This document shows positions 9,901-20,246 of a stretch of DNA of 26,495 nucleotides, one piece after another. The position numbers were made by a program, and so were the translations under genes. Where the stretch lies: assembly GCA_002633005.1 (NCBI GenBank), contig NMRA01000711.1, positions 58,326 through 84,820 of the forward strand. The letters run 5' to 3'. Below the pieces are notes generated by a model that saw only the letters and a program-made list of their open reading frames with translations, was not told where the DNA came from and ran no database searches. The stretch comes from Phoronis australis (taxonomy: Eukaryota; Phoronida; Phoronidae). The first letter of the stretch is position 1. Every line of letters begins with the position of its first letter.

Positions 9901-9974
9901 TTTCTCTGAACTGTTCTTCCAGCTTGGGGTCATTTGGCGTGAGGAGTTGACACTGGATCTCTCGGGAAACCTGA
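9901..9974 (-). CDS. CAP-Gly protein, start of second coiled coil
   Basis: Short exon encoding SQVSREIQCQLLTPNDP and KLEEQFRET. Phase decides the acceptor: GCTGTAG|TCAGG, four bases before the more obvious CAG, is the only choice that joins the two bases left by the 10867 exon. The donor AGAGAAA|GTATGT leaves one base that completes Thr with the 8195 exon. The donor region lies inside a 36-bp duplicated segment (9842-9898), so a second donor-like copy sits about 36 bp downstream in the intron. Confidence 0.78.
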
Positions 9975-10866
9975 CTACAGCTTGGACTAGAAAATGAAGT
10001 GAAATTATTACCAATCAAAAATCAGGAAATCATTACGAAAACAACAATTCTCAGGCATTTACAGCAACAAATTCACTTAAAAACGCTGTATTCAGTTGTA
10101 CTGTTGAGGTGAAGTCAACGTGGACAACTGTAGACGGGAATGTATGGAGTTAGTAGCATAATTGGCAGCAGAATCAAGCACTCGACTCCCATTTGATCCA
10201 TTAAGTAATGACCACACAATGGGAACATGAAGCGAACGGTACAGGAGTACATATATTCTAGGCGAAAAGAAGTCTTTAAAAAGGGTGACATATATGGCTT
10301 TAAAGTTTTGAGATGAGCTGGAACAGTTAGATTAATAACTCAACATTTGGATTAAACTACCGATGAAAACTAATCATAACATCCAATAGATTTGTCTACG
10401 TCCTAATTCCATGACAAACGAGAGTCCATTACTACCTGAAGATTACTGACATCAGCTACATGGAATATGGAATAGGACATCTTATGGAAACAGCTGTGAC
10501 CACTGGCATTTTCACAAGAGAACAAAACACCTTTCTGACAGACTCCCCTCCCCCCCTTCACCCAGTCCGCTTTTCTTCAATGTTTATTATGAAAATAACA
10601 GTGCACAATAACAAGAGTTAAGTTCAGAAAGCACTACAAAGCATTATATCAGGGCACCTTCTCGCATAAAGAGCACTTCCGCATTTCGTTGCCCTATAGA
10701 AAAGATAATGTTTATGTTATGTATATTTTCTAAACTCATTACGAACTGTCACTATGTGTCCGTTTGCACACTCAACTGCTATTTAACTGTGGACACCAAT
10801 ATACTACTCAAGTCAGTAAACAACAAACTGCCGCTATTTTAGATGGAGCACTCCTGGCAGGCCTAC
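9975..10866. other. Intron with no recognised feature
   Basis: AT-rich sequence between two phase-matched exons; only a C run at 10545-10556 stands out. Confidence 0.5.
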
Positions 10867-11246
10867 CTCATATTTGGCAAGTCTTGGGAAGGTTGTGATG
10901 TGATGTGTGGCAGGGAGAGCCCATGCTCACTTGTAACAATACTGGCAAGGTTGTTGTTGTCACCGCGCCCACCAGGGGGCATCTGTCGCTCCACATTGAT
11001 GTCTATGGTTGTCGTGGAGACGCAGTCCGGTGGCGGATTGTGCACGACCGCTGTGGTCACAGTTTGTGTATCACATGAACTCGAGGAAGACTGTCTGCGT
11101 TTATGAGTTTGACCATTGCCACCACTGCTCATGTTATTATTATTATTATTATTATTGTTTATGTATGTAGAGCTTGTCTTGCCATGACTGCCTATACTGC
11201 CAGAACACTGGCTACAACTGGATGTTGGCCGCGATGACAGGCTTGG
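10867..11246 (-). CDS. CAP-Gly protein, large Ser/Asn-rich linker exon
   Basis: 380-nt exon, the longest in the gene, from TCTTCTAG (11247-11254) to GAG|GTAGGC. It encodes PSLSSRPTSSCSQCSGSIG, then a run of eight Asn from an (AAT)n tract, then THKRRQSSSSSCDTQTVTTA, VVHNPPPDCVSTTTIDINVE and further polar sequence ending SQDLPNM. It is low-complexity, rich in Ser, Asn, Gln and Thr, with a possible basic cluster HKRRQ. No folded domain is visible; it is probably a flexible linker between the two coiled coils. A smaller open frame starting at the internal ATG (11132) is the same frame. Confidence 0.82.
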
Positions 11247-11398
11247 CTAGAAGACAGAGGAAACATGGTCAGATTACACACTCACTTGACAAGTTGATGA
11301 TGACAGTAAACACATTACTTGCTATTTATACATCATGTCGTCACTTTTATCTTTTTTGGCATTTTTTAATACATTCAAAAGGCCGATTTCCAAAACAC

Positions 11399-11440
11399 CT
11401 AACCACATGACCTTGCACAACTAACCACATGACCTTGGGT
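11399..11440. repeat. 22-bp direct duplication
   Basis: CTAACCACATGACCTTG occurs at 11399 and 11421 in the intron upstream of the Ser/Asn-rich exon. Confidence 0.85.
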
Positions 11441-11612
11441 AACAGCAAAGAGATAATTGCTAGAATGACTTCTAAGGAACTTTCAAACAGCACCAGCTTC
11501 TACACAAACACATTATTTAGACTTTTCTGTTGTTGTCATAAAGATTGTTCCTCAAAGCCACAACAGTGAGGCAACAAGTGAAACTAGTACAGTACAGGCC
11601 AATAAAACAGAA

Positions 11613-11874
11613 ATCCCAGTCATGACAGCTAGCACTCAGCAGAATTCTCAGTCATGACAACTAGTCATGAACAGAACTCTCACTCATAACAGCTACCCCT
11701 GAACAGTACTCCCTGTCATGAAAGGTAGGCCCTGAGTAGATCTCCCAGTAATGACAGCTAGCCTTGAGCAACAATCCCGGTCATGGTGGCTACTCCTAGT
11801 CATGACAGCCAGCACTGAGGAGAATTCCTAGTCATGACAGCTAGCCATGAGCAGATTTCTCCATCACAACAGCT
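11613..11874. repeat. Degenerate minisatellite of about 33 bp, about 8 copies
   Basis: Repeated AGTCATGACAGCTAGC followed by a CTGAGCAGAATTCTC-like half, with many substitutions and small indels; older than the other arrays. Each unit contains TCATGA. Confidence 0.85.
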
Positions 11875-11998
11875 GTGTGCAAGCAAAATTCAACACTAGA
11901 TTAGCTTGAATGAAGAGTCATTGTCTGAAAGCTGGAACTCTGTCTATAGCTGTTTATGACGGCAGTGTTGAGTACAGCATCAGGGGACGATGACTCAC

Positions 11999-12155
11999 CC
12001 GACCAGAGACTGTGTGTTCTCCATCGACGCCGTGAGAATGTAATGAAGGTGGGGTGGGGCTAGCGTTATGACTGTTGCGTAGACTGGACGTGGCTGATGC
12101 TCTCATGTGCAGCACCTCATTCTGTCTCTTCAGGGACAACACTTTTTCCTCCAAG
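11999..12155 (-). CDS. CAP-Gly protein, first coiled-coil exon
   Basis: From TTGCTTCAG to CGG|GTGAGT. Encodes LEEKVLSLKRQNEVLHMRAS, a clear heptad segment, followed by ATSSLRNSHNASPTPPSLHS and HGVDGEHTVSGR, where the sequence becomes disordered and Ser/Pro-rich. The single entering base completes Asn with the two bases left by the 12980 exon, and it leaves in phase 0 into PSLSS of the next exon. The intron upstream of the acceptor contains an (AAT/ATA)n stretch, and the spurious open frame running through it (YYYFHYYYNYYY) is not coding. Confidence 0.85.
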
Positions 12156-12979
12156 CTGAAGCAACATGAATGGCAATAATAATAATTATAATAATAATGA
12201 AAATAATAGTAGAGGTCAGAGTTCACAGAATCGGACTTTTTCACGGAATTTAAGGTTCCTCACAGATTTCACACACTGTAGTAGTAAATATCAGAAATTG
12301 AGCATATTTTGCTATCAATTACTGTCAATCAAACCATAACTCAGCAAATGCGTTACCCGAGAGCCCTTAACACCACTTCTCAATCCAACATCACTTTGTC
12401 CCTCTACTATATGCACCTGCATAGACTTGCACTATCATCAGATGAAGTGACCTGACCTATTTCTACACAAATCTCACGACAGTACAATGGAAGCATGACA
12501 AAACAAAAGGGGTCGCTACAGTACTGTGAAATACTTTCGGAGAGATCTTGTTCATTTTTTTCTTAAAACTTGAAGTGACAATAATGTAGAGTTTGATGAA
12601 AAATAATCGAGAGTTGAACAAAACCCTCAGTAACAATATAAACAAGCTCACTTCTGACCAACTTCATTATAAAGATCTCATATTGATGACCTCTAAGTTT
12701 AACCCGACGAGACATTTTCAAGAAGCAATGTGGGCTCATCGCATGGGACTGATGACACTTATAGCCACCTAGCTGTATCATGAGGTACTTCTTTCCTGCG
12801 GATGGCATAAGGAGAACGTACATGCCTGACTTCATGAAAAGACCCTTTCAAGTGTGAGATCAGACAACGCTTTTTAAACAAACGTGAAATTGCCTCTTTA
12901 TCGTCCAGAGGCCACCAGATGGTGATGCCGCATGACCAGTCACCATGCTGCCACTTGCATAAACCTTCATTCAACTTAC

Positions 12980-13118
12980 TTTCTTTTCTGACAGAATAGT
13001 GATGCTATGTCAGCACACAGGGGCACGATGCCTTTGCGCGTACTGTTGACAACGAACGCTACAGCCCGCGCAGCGATTTCTTTGTCCTCGACCAAGTTAC
13101 CAAGATCTGTACTTCCAC
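12980..13118 (-). CDS. CAP-Gly protein, N-terminal helical block
   Basis: Exon from TTTTGTCAACAG to GAAA|GTAAGT. It encodes GSTDLGNLVEDKEIAARAV, AFVVNSTRKGIVPLCADIA and SLFCQKRN. The mix of aliphatic and small residues with conserved-looking turns (NSTRKG, VPLCADIASLF) suggests a compact alpha-helical module, not disorder, running straight into the first coiled coil. I do not recognise it as a named domain. CpG-rich third positions and a sharp composition change at both borders support coding. Confidence 0.83.
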
Positions 13119-14476
13119 CTGTTGACAAAAAGACAAATGAAGGTTAAAACACTGAACATTTTCAGAAAGACTGATATATTAACCCAAGGAAGCTGGATGC
13201 GTGCCTGAAATGGATAAAGAAACGAATGATGAATTATGGGTAAAAGAATTTCCAAGAAAGAAAACAATGAAACCAACTGTCAATGAGATATAGTACAAAT
13301 CTGGAGACTGGTGAGATTAAAAACGATAACATTAAGACACAAGAGATACATCAGGAACTGGAGTTTGTCAACAGAGAAATGATACAACTAGCAGATACAG
13401 TGGCCTTCACAGGAATGTCAAGTCAATTCTGAAAATGTGAGACTAAATATACATATCTATATGAAGTGAGTGTCAATCAATTAAAGCTGCATTTTGCCCC
13501 ATGTAACTAAAAACAATTTGGAATTAGAGCGTATACTCTCCTAATAAGAGATTGTTTCCGTTACCAACAGCAACATGGAAACCATCATCAATTCAGGGAC
13601 TCAATAAAACGCTTCAAGGATTCAGGGGAAGCGCTTCTGAGTTTATTGGGATCGGAAAAAGGGTGCATGATTTATGCATTACAAGTGACTTGAGGAGTAA
13701 AAACAATCTTCATTTTAGCCATCTTTACAGGGAAAATGCAGCTTTACATGAAACAAATCAGAAGTGCATACGGGTTATGGATTTTTGCGCCCCAAAATTT
13801 CATTATAGAAACTTCCAAGTGCATGAGAAACAGGAAGAATCCAAGAATCAAAAAATGACAAGAACTGATCTAGATTCTACTCAAGACACTAGTTAGAAGA
13901 AGGGACTAGACATAAAGGAAAGAGAAACATGACAAATCTGTGTGTTCATTGAAACTAGACAACGAAGATAGATGGTGAAGCGGCAGACTGCACCTCCCCA
14001 GTCAAACTCAGTTCACAGACTGAGACTATTTCTCAGTACACGCACAGCAAAAAGGTCGGTTTTCCAAAAAGCACCTAGGTGCACATACTCAAAACCAAAA
14101 ATCTTCCATCCAGTTTTCATGCAAAACTTAATTACCACCACACAAATATGAGGCGCACGGCTTGGTACCACTAAATACCAACATGTGAAGAGCCCAGCTT
14201 GGTACCACTAAATACCAACATAGGAAGAGCCCAGCTTGGTACCACTAAATACCATCACATTCGGGCGAAACATTCCGGACCAAATATATATGAAAAAAAC
14301 AGGCAAAAAGGGAAACACGCTGACCCTCCCATGGACAGAATTTGTCCACCTTACAGCTGATAGTGAGACATGCGTTGAGAATCCTGTTAGTAATTGCTGA
14401 CATTACTAAGCACTACATACTTAACAGGTAGGCCATTTAATCTACCATGGTTACCTACGCTACAGCTTCAACTCAC
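13119..14476. other. Intron; a 114-codon plus-strand open frame judged non-coding
   Basis: Apart from a 37-bp array near 14160, nothing is recognisable. The open frame at 13552-13896 has no family resemblance or splice context. Confidence 0.4.
14160..14262. repeat. 37-bp tandem repeat, 3 copies
   Basis: GCTTGGTACCACTAAATACC recurs three times with spacing of 37 bp, separated by AGGAAGAGCCCA-like sequence; each has a GGTACC palindrome. Confidence 0.93.
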
Positions 14477-14557
14477 CTTTTAGTACATACTGTTGTAAAT
14501 TTTCCATTCCTACAAATATCAATGAGTTATCATAATCTTGATGTACAAACCATAAAC
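14477..14557 (-). CDS. CAP-Gly protein, probable N-terminal coding exon
   Basis: 81-nt exon from TTTGTTTTTACAAG to AAAAG|GTGAGT. It reads LWFVHQDYDNSLIFVG followed by MENLQQYVLKG, and its one leftover base joins the 13118 exon in phase. The Met codon at 14507-14505 has purine at -3 and G at +4 and is a credible start, which would make the first part 5' UTR. If the frame is open upstream, the exon needs a partner ending in phase 1; the 37-nt candidate at 18656-18692 provides this. A second possible acceptor (ATTTGTAG at 14510-14517) would begin just before the Met. Confidence 0.65.
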
Positions 14558-16233
14558 CTTGTAAAAACAAAGAAAACATACAACCAAGGCAATACAAGCC
14601 ACAGTGCCCTCTGGTGATAATTAACAACACCACAAAAGACATTTGAAACTAGCCATGGATAGCAAGTGTCCTTGGGATCCAAACAAAGACCAACTCTGCT
14701 GCCAGCCAGTACACTTAGTCTCACAATCTCCAATGAAAAAATCCGTCCCCAGTGAAAATGACTGTTCGTAGACTGACATGCTTAACACTGCTTGACGTGG
14801 GCGCCCTCTGTCATTCACACCTTATTACTTACAGTGGGTAGATACGCTCCCAATGAGCACAATTTGTTCTCCACAACCCAAATGTATCAAAAGAGCGAAA
14901 TCAACAACCACGCTGGTAGCACGCAGCAATCGTTGATGTCTAGTGCAAAAGCACTTGAGGACAATGTGCTACCTTAATAGTACATTTACCTGCAGACAAA
15001 GTGATGTTTGTTAACAGAGGACAATGATGTATTTACGGTACAACTGTTACCAAGTAGAGTTCTCTACACAAGGGAAAGCACAAACATGTCACTAATACTG
15101 ACAAAATGGTCACAGGGACAGGTTAACAAGCGATGGAGAAACACTAGATCACATGTCACACTGTACAACACTGCTGCGACTCACTGTCACGTGACATTCT
15201 CTTTTAGACAATCTAACAAGAGTGAGTCGCATCATCATATTTTTAAACAGGAACAACGCAGAGTGTTCATACGCGCCTACCGTGTGAATCGCCTACAAGT
15301 GCAGACACAAGGGATGATCATTATTTCAAACCTCGTTAGAGGAAGCACTTGTATTTTGATTCTTAAAGTAGCCTATAGGGGGTAAAAAGCAAGTCATCAA
15401 TGTTCTCCTCAATAAAAGCACTGGCACATCTGTCATCTTTCATCAGGATTCTTTAAGCAGTTTGGAAGACAGGAAGCAGACAACAAACAACAAAAACAAA
15501 AATAAGGAAAAAGGCCACTAGGGGGCACTACATAGGTCAAATGTACCTACAATGTAACAGGTGCTGTTCCCTCTGTCACAATACAGCAACTTATTTGCTT
15601 TGGCAAATATCCATCAAGGAATTGTAGATATCAAGAAAAATACAAAGAAAACCAAAATTACTGCTAAGTGACTCCACAGTAGTCAGATTTGTCCCAATGT
15701 AAAGTTGTACAAGTACAAGCGTACTACAGATATCCTCACCCAATGCACATTACATTTGTTAACATTTGCATACTACCAACATGTCAATGTGTTATCAATA
15801 GTGGAGAACACAGAAAAGGTTGAGACAGGGGGAGGGCACACCTGCAGGGCAGTTAAGTAACTCATTCCAAAAGTGCTTCTCCACTCAACAAAGATGATGA
15901 TAGATATCAGGTGCAATGAACAAGCAGTGGTTTAAAACCTGCTGTTTGTTTGTACAGGCAAATGTATGAAAACAAACTTGAGAGGATATGATCAGTTCAA
16001 CTCAGACTCATTGTCCCTACAAAGCTCTAGGGATACAAATCATATAGCTAACATAATGGTTCAAGCATCAATTATGTTTGCCAACAGAAATTCATCCAAG
16101 ATTGAACATGTGGTAACTCTCAGCTTATTTTACACAAAATAAATCAAAAATTTTATAAGATAGGGTGTATGACAGCACCAGGGGATTCCTCTAAAAAACG
16201 CTAACTTTGCCTTAGGCTATTCACCTAATAAAA

Positions 16234-16276
16234 ACACACACAGACACACAGACACACAGACACACAGACACACACA

Positions 16277-16320
<44 letters not shown>
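16234..16320. repeat. (CACACAGA)n/(CA)n microsatellite
   Basis: An irregular CACACAGA tract passes into about 20 pure CA units. On the minus strand this makes a Val-Cys repeat open frame that is not a gene. Confidence 0.97.
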
Positions 16321-16322
<2 letters not shown>

Positions 16323-17018
16323 ATTCCACTAATTGACCACACAGGAGATCCAACTTCAAGTAAGTGACCAAGATATGACCTAATACCAGTAAAGCACTTA
16401 AAGGAAAATTTCCAAATCACCACACAAATGAACATTAACTTTGTGCTTTCACAACTTTCAAGACATCAGGATATCTGGAGAGCATAGCCATGAATGCAAT
16501 CTGCAGTGTAAAGTTGTGTTTTGAATTATCACAGTAATTTAATTTCCTGATTACAGTGCAGCTACAAAGATCTACCAATACAAATCAAAAATACTGCTCA
16601 CACCTTTTAATTGAGACCAACAGAAACTGCCATCACTATGTTTCCCAAGTTTGATAAACAGTGCCACCTATAGGTACACCTCAATTGATGAATGTCTTAC
16701 AGTAAGGTGCCCACATTATCGGCGCCGCAACTCGAAAGGCTAACAGCCTCTCCCAGCACAATAGTGGCCATTGAAGTCAGCGCTCCATTTGGCAACTTCC
16801 AGATCACAAATGCGACCTCAGATTGAGCTTGGCGACTTAGGAAAAATCTCAAGGCACCATGAAGTCACCACCGCGAGTATCAAAGTCGGACATTAATTCC
16901 CACTAAATTTGCTTCAAATTTCGTGTTGACTCCCAAACTATAAATTACAAACAAGTTTCCTGGATTCATTACCTTTGAATCACAGTTCTTCAGTTTACTT
17001 TGGGAAGCATTTGTCAAC

Positions 17019-17148
17019 ACAGCAATCAATATACATCTGATCAAATGTGCTTATATTACAACAGCACTCAATATACATCTGATCAAATGTGCTTATGTTA
17101 CAACAGCAATCAACATATATCTGATCAAATGAGATTAAATTACAACAG
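17019..17148. repeat. 42-bp tandem repeat, 3 copies
   Basis: ACAGCAATCAATATACATCT recurs at 17019, 17061 and 17103, with CTGATCAAATGTGCTTATAT following. Period divisible by three, giving an open minus-strand frame with FDQMYI repeats. Confidence 0.93.
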
Positions 17149-17204
17149 GAAGTGAACAGACGGCAGAAATCAGGCAAGATCAGTGAAATACCTGCCACCA
17201 GTGT

Positions 17205-17380
17205 ATGCGACCATCTGGTTCACGGTCAGACAAAATTTACGGCGGATCGACAACCTCGAATTTCATTTGGTGACCTGGGGTTTTCAGTTTTAGCGATATC
17301 AGATTTCATTTGGTTACCAGGGATTTTCAATTTTGGCGACCTTGGATTTCGTTTGGCAACCAGGTATTATTGCCTGGTTT
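17205..17380. mobile_element. Degenerate GGCGACC/TTTGGCAACC-rich patch, hAT-end-like
   Basis: Repeated words such as TTTCATTTGGTGACCTGGGG, ATTTCATTTGGTTACCAGGG and ATTTCGTTTGGCAACCAGG occur at about 35-60 bp spacing. The same vocabulary appears near both ends of the CAGGGCTT element at 22339-23168 and near 16795-16835. Many animal hAT ends have such GGTCGCCAAA-type subterminal words. No ends could be defined here. Confidence 0.4.
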
Positions 17381-18655
17381 TGACTCGTCACTACGCTGAA
17401 TTTTGTTAAAACATGTTTGGCTTACTTGGGTAGACTTTTAAAGCCTGTGCAATGAATTCGAAGTTTTGGAAGATTAGTCATTTCCTAAGCAAATTGGGAC
17501 ATTTTGGACTTTTGGTAGCAGTTCAATACATTCCTGCCAAATACAAAAACTCTCCTAATGTACATGTAGACTTTCGAACACATACATGAATTTTTTTATA
17601 ATTGCAGTCAAGTTTGAATTTTTTGACGTAAAGAGCGCTGAAGTCATCTATCCCCATTGGCATCACAAATTATATGGTTGGCTGTGACAAACCAGAAGCT
17701 CAGTTTGACCTATGGTGTGTAGCTCAACCCCTGGTGTACATTTGTCAGACAGACTGACTGTTCATTGCAGGCAACTGGCATTACAAGCTTTTTCTAAGAT
17801 CATTATCATAAATCCACCTCTACTCAGGACATAAATCACACAAACGCAGACAGCTACAGTGAAACACACATGCAAACACCAACTTCAGGGAAAAAATATG
17901 TACTTCTTCTCAATCAGCCAGTTTTTGCCAATTATCAACTATTTTTTTGACCAAAGAATGCCAGATGAGAAATTCCGGGCCTTGCAAAATATTCTTGACT
18001 TTTCTCCGACACACATGTAAATCGCATTACCTCGCTCATTCTCATGTGCTGGTGATCAAGCCATCTTTATGGGGCAGCCAGAAGACAGATCAGGGTCTAA
18101 ACAACAACATCAAAACATGTCACTTTCCTCCACGTTGGATAACCACAACTATTTGGCTAATGCATGCCACAGCACCTTCCTGTCCTACACAACAAAACAT
18201 GAGTAAGAACATCTCCCAAAATTACAAACTACCATATTTGTCTGGGTTAATGCCCGAGGCATCTAAATTGGGAAATTCAAAAATAAGGAAAGTGGACATG
18301 AAGTGAGAAAAACACAACCTTGTCACCCAGCCTTCAAAACTGAGTATTAAGAAATCCAGTGTTACAAATCTAGCTAAATGTGGACATATACCCCACTGGG
18401 AGACAATGTTATATCACAGGAAGTACAGTAATCCCCTTGATAATTACCCTGGACATGTGCACCTATATGTTACAGTAAATCAGTTTTTGTATAGAGGTCA
18501 AGAAACTACATGAGAAATTTGCAACATGCAATTTGCAAAATTCAATTATGTCAACAAACTGTACTTGAGATCTTCATAGAAATTGGAACTGTCAATAGTT
18601 TTGTTATTTTTCCCTGTCCACTATCAGCACTGGAGCTTATCTTATCACTGGTTAC

Positions 18656-18692
18656 CTCGAAAACAGTCACCAGGTGGCACTTGGCAGGCATG
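18656..18692 (-). CDS. Possible 37-nt upstream microexon
   Basis: A strong splice-site pair frames 37 nt: branch-like CTAAC and pyrimidine tract before ACCAACCAG, and a TTCGAG|GTAACC donor. In the phase needed by the 14557 exon it reads HACQVPPGDCFR and contributes the G of GLWFV. In another frame it holds an ATG reading MPAKCHLVTVFE, which would hit a stop in the next exon and act as an upstream ORF. Whether it is coding, 5' UTR or a chance pair of splice signals cannot be decided here; it overlaps a CTCF-like motif. Confidence 0.35.
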
Positions 18693-18760
18693 CTGGTTGG
18701 TTAGAAGAGAACCACGTAGATCAATAAGGAGAAAATAAAGTCCCGTCCACAAACAGCCTA

Positions 18761-19132
18761 CCCTAGAACAACTTGCACTAGTGCAACTTACCCCACTTTT
18801 GAGTGGAGTGTCCACACACACACACACATATCCAATAAGTAGTGTAAGGCAGAAGTTGTCGCTCTGTGCGGAGCAATGAACGCCTAATGCCAAAACAGTG
18901 CAAAAGAAAACCCGTCTGTATGTAACTACAGCTGGCAATTACTTCCACCCTACCCCACTTTGCGGCCACACAGTGATTACAAGTGGTGCAAGTTACCCTA
19001 GAACAAGTTACCCCACCTCAATAATGTGGAGAAAGTTGTCACAAGTGGGGTAAGTAGCGCTAGTTTAAATATAGTGTCCAGAAAGCACTCAAGCCTAGCG
19101 ACATCTTGTTCCAGGAGTAACTTGTTCTATGG
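18761..19132. mobile_element. MITE-like 372-bp element, TA-flanked inverted repeats
   Basis: The left end is TA|CCCTAGAACAACTTGC (18759-18776); the right end read on the minus strand is TA|CCATAGAACAAGTTAC (19134-19117), so 14 of 16 terminal bases agree and both ends are flanked by TA. A third copy, CCCTAGAACAAGTTACC, starts at 18996, also preceded by TA, so the element may be composite or nested. Inside are inverted CTTACCCCAC/GTGGGGTAAG words. A TA target suggests a Tc1/mariner-like mobiliser (inference). No coding sequence. Confidence 0.6.
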
Positions 19133-20172
19133 TAAGTCTGTGTGTGAAGAGAAGTCTGGATATGAGTGAACAGTTTAACTAATATCCAAGTCAGTCAAAG
19201 ATGACCTGGCGCAGGAATACCGCAGCATTCAAATGCACGTAGAAGAACAAAGGCACAAATAGCTTCTAAACATGGAGACACACAGACCACTCCACCTGGT
19301 GTCATGAAGCACTATCACAGCTATTCCAGCAATTCACTATGGCAATCACAGAAATCTGAATTTGACACAAGCAGGGCTCTTTTCAGTATTGGTCAATCGA
19401 GTTGTTGGCATAGCACATATGGATTACAGTCTGAAAGCACAAAATTTCCAAGACCAAATATAATTGCCTGTACACAACATGACATATATTCACGCTGCTT
19501 ATGTGCCGTGACACATTTTCGTGACACATTTTCGTGACCCACTTTCTATATACGGCTTGCAAAACTGAGAAAGATTGCATTCTCTCTACGAGACACAAAA
19601 CAGGAGAGAATGATACCCTAGACAATCTGACAGTGGTTGGTAACCATGCAACCACTTGATGAGGATAACATTAATAGTGTCTAAGTTGACAAAATACTGC
19701 AGTGGGTGAAAAATGACTCAAATTGAAGATTGCGACAGTTTGTGTAGAAGCCAGAGTGTGCGGTCTTGCAAAGAGTATCCACATGAAAGTAGATACACTT
19801 AATTGGGATGCCAACATTCTCAACTTTTGATGGTGCCTTTGGATTTGTACTGTGTCCCAGTACTAACAGTGCCCTCTGTCCCCAGCCTATTGAAGTTTGT
19901 GAATCAACCTCTTGCTACAATGTTCCCCGAACATGAAAATTTAGAAGAGCACCAGACAGCATATCTAAAGGAATAGCAACTTATTCCAAACTACACTAGC
20001 GACTCTGAAACAGATTGTGTTCAACGTGTTAGCCGATGAGCTTAACACTAACAGTCCTTCCTATGGCGTACTGAGCGATAAATATGATTAATCTTTGCCA
20101 ATAATTATTAATATCGGCAGCCCAAGACAACAACCGTGAAGGCTTTGGAACGACAAGAATCGGAAATTACGT

Positions 20173-20209
20173 CGAGGAAACTATTCCTCGCTACAGCGAC
20201 CCGTAATTT
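20173..20209. other. Nested inverted repeats in the promoter-like block
   Basis: CGAGGAA-ACTA-TTCCTCG (20173-20190) is a perfect 7-bp stem with a 4-nt loop; AAATTACG at 20164-20171 and CGTAATTT at 20202-20209 form an outer 8-bp pair. Confidence 0.65.
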
Positions 20210-20246
20210 AAGTCGCAGTTTCGGATGAGTGGGTCAACTTTTGAGG

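Larger units (their letters stand above)
14558..18655. other. Long intron or 5' region with repeats, no gene recognised
   Basis: Contains five of the CTCF-like sites or their neighbours, a (CA/CACAGA)n microsatellite, a 42-bp array and degenerate GGCGACC/GGCAACC-rich patches at 16725-16860 and 17205-17380. Plus-strand open frames of 125 and 119 codons (15008-15385, 17947-18306) have no visible domain and are probably chance. Confidence 0.4.

Noticed and set aside
13552-13896. 114-codon plus-strand open frame
   Set aside because: Intronic, no family resemblance; one could imagine an exon but borders are absent.
14792-14977. 61-codon plus-strand frame after a TTACTTACAG acceptor
   Set aside because: The hydrophilic sequence looks mildly coding, but no donor, partner exon or poly(A) signal supports a plus-strand gene here.
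15008-15385. 125-codon plus-strand open frame
   Set aside because: No recognisable motif, no splice partners, composition like the surrounding intron.
16217-16435. Val-Cys repeat protein on the minus strand
   Set aside because: Translation of a CA microsatellite.
17947-18306. 119-codon plus-strand open frame
   Set aside because: No domain or conserved-looking pattern; probably chance in AT-rich DNA.
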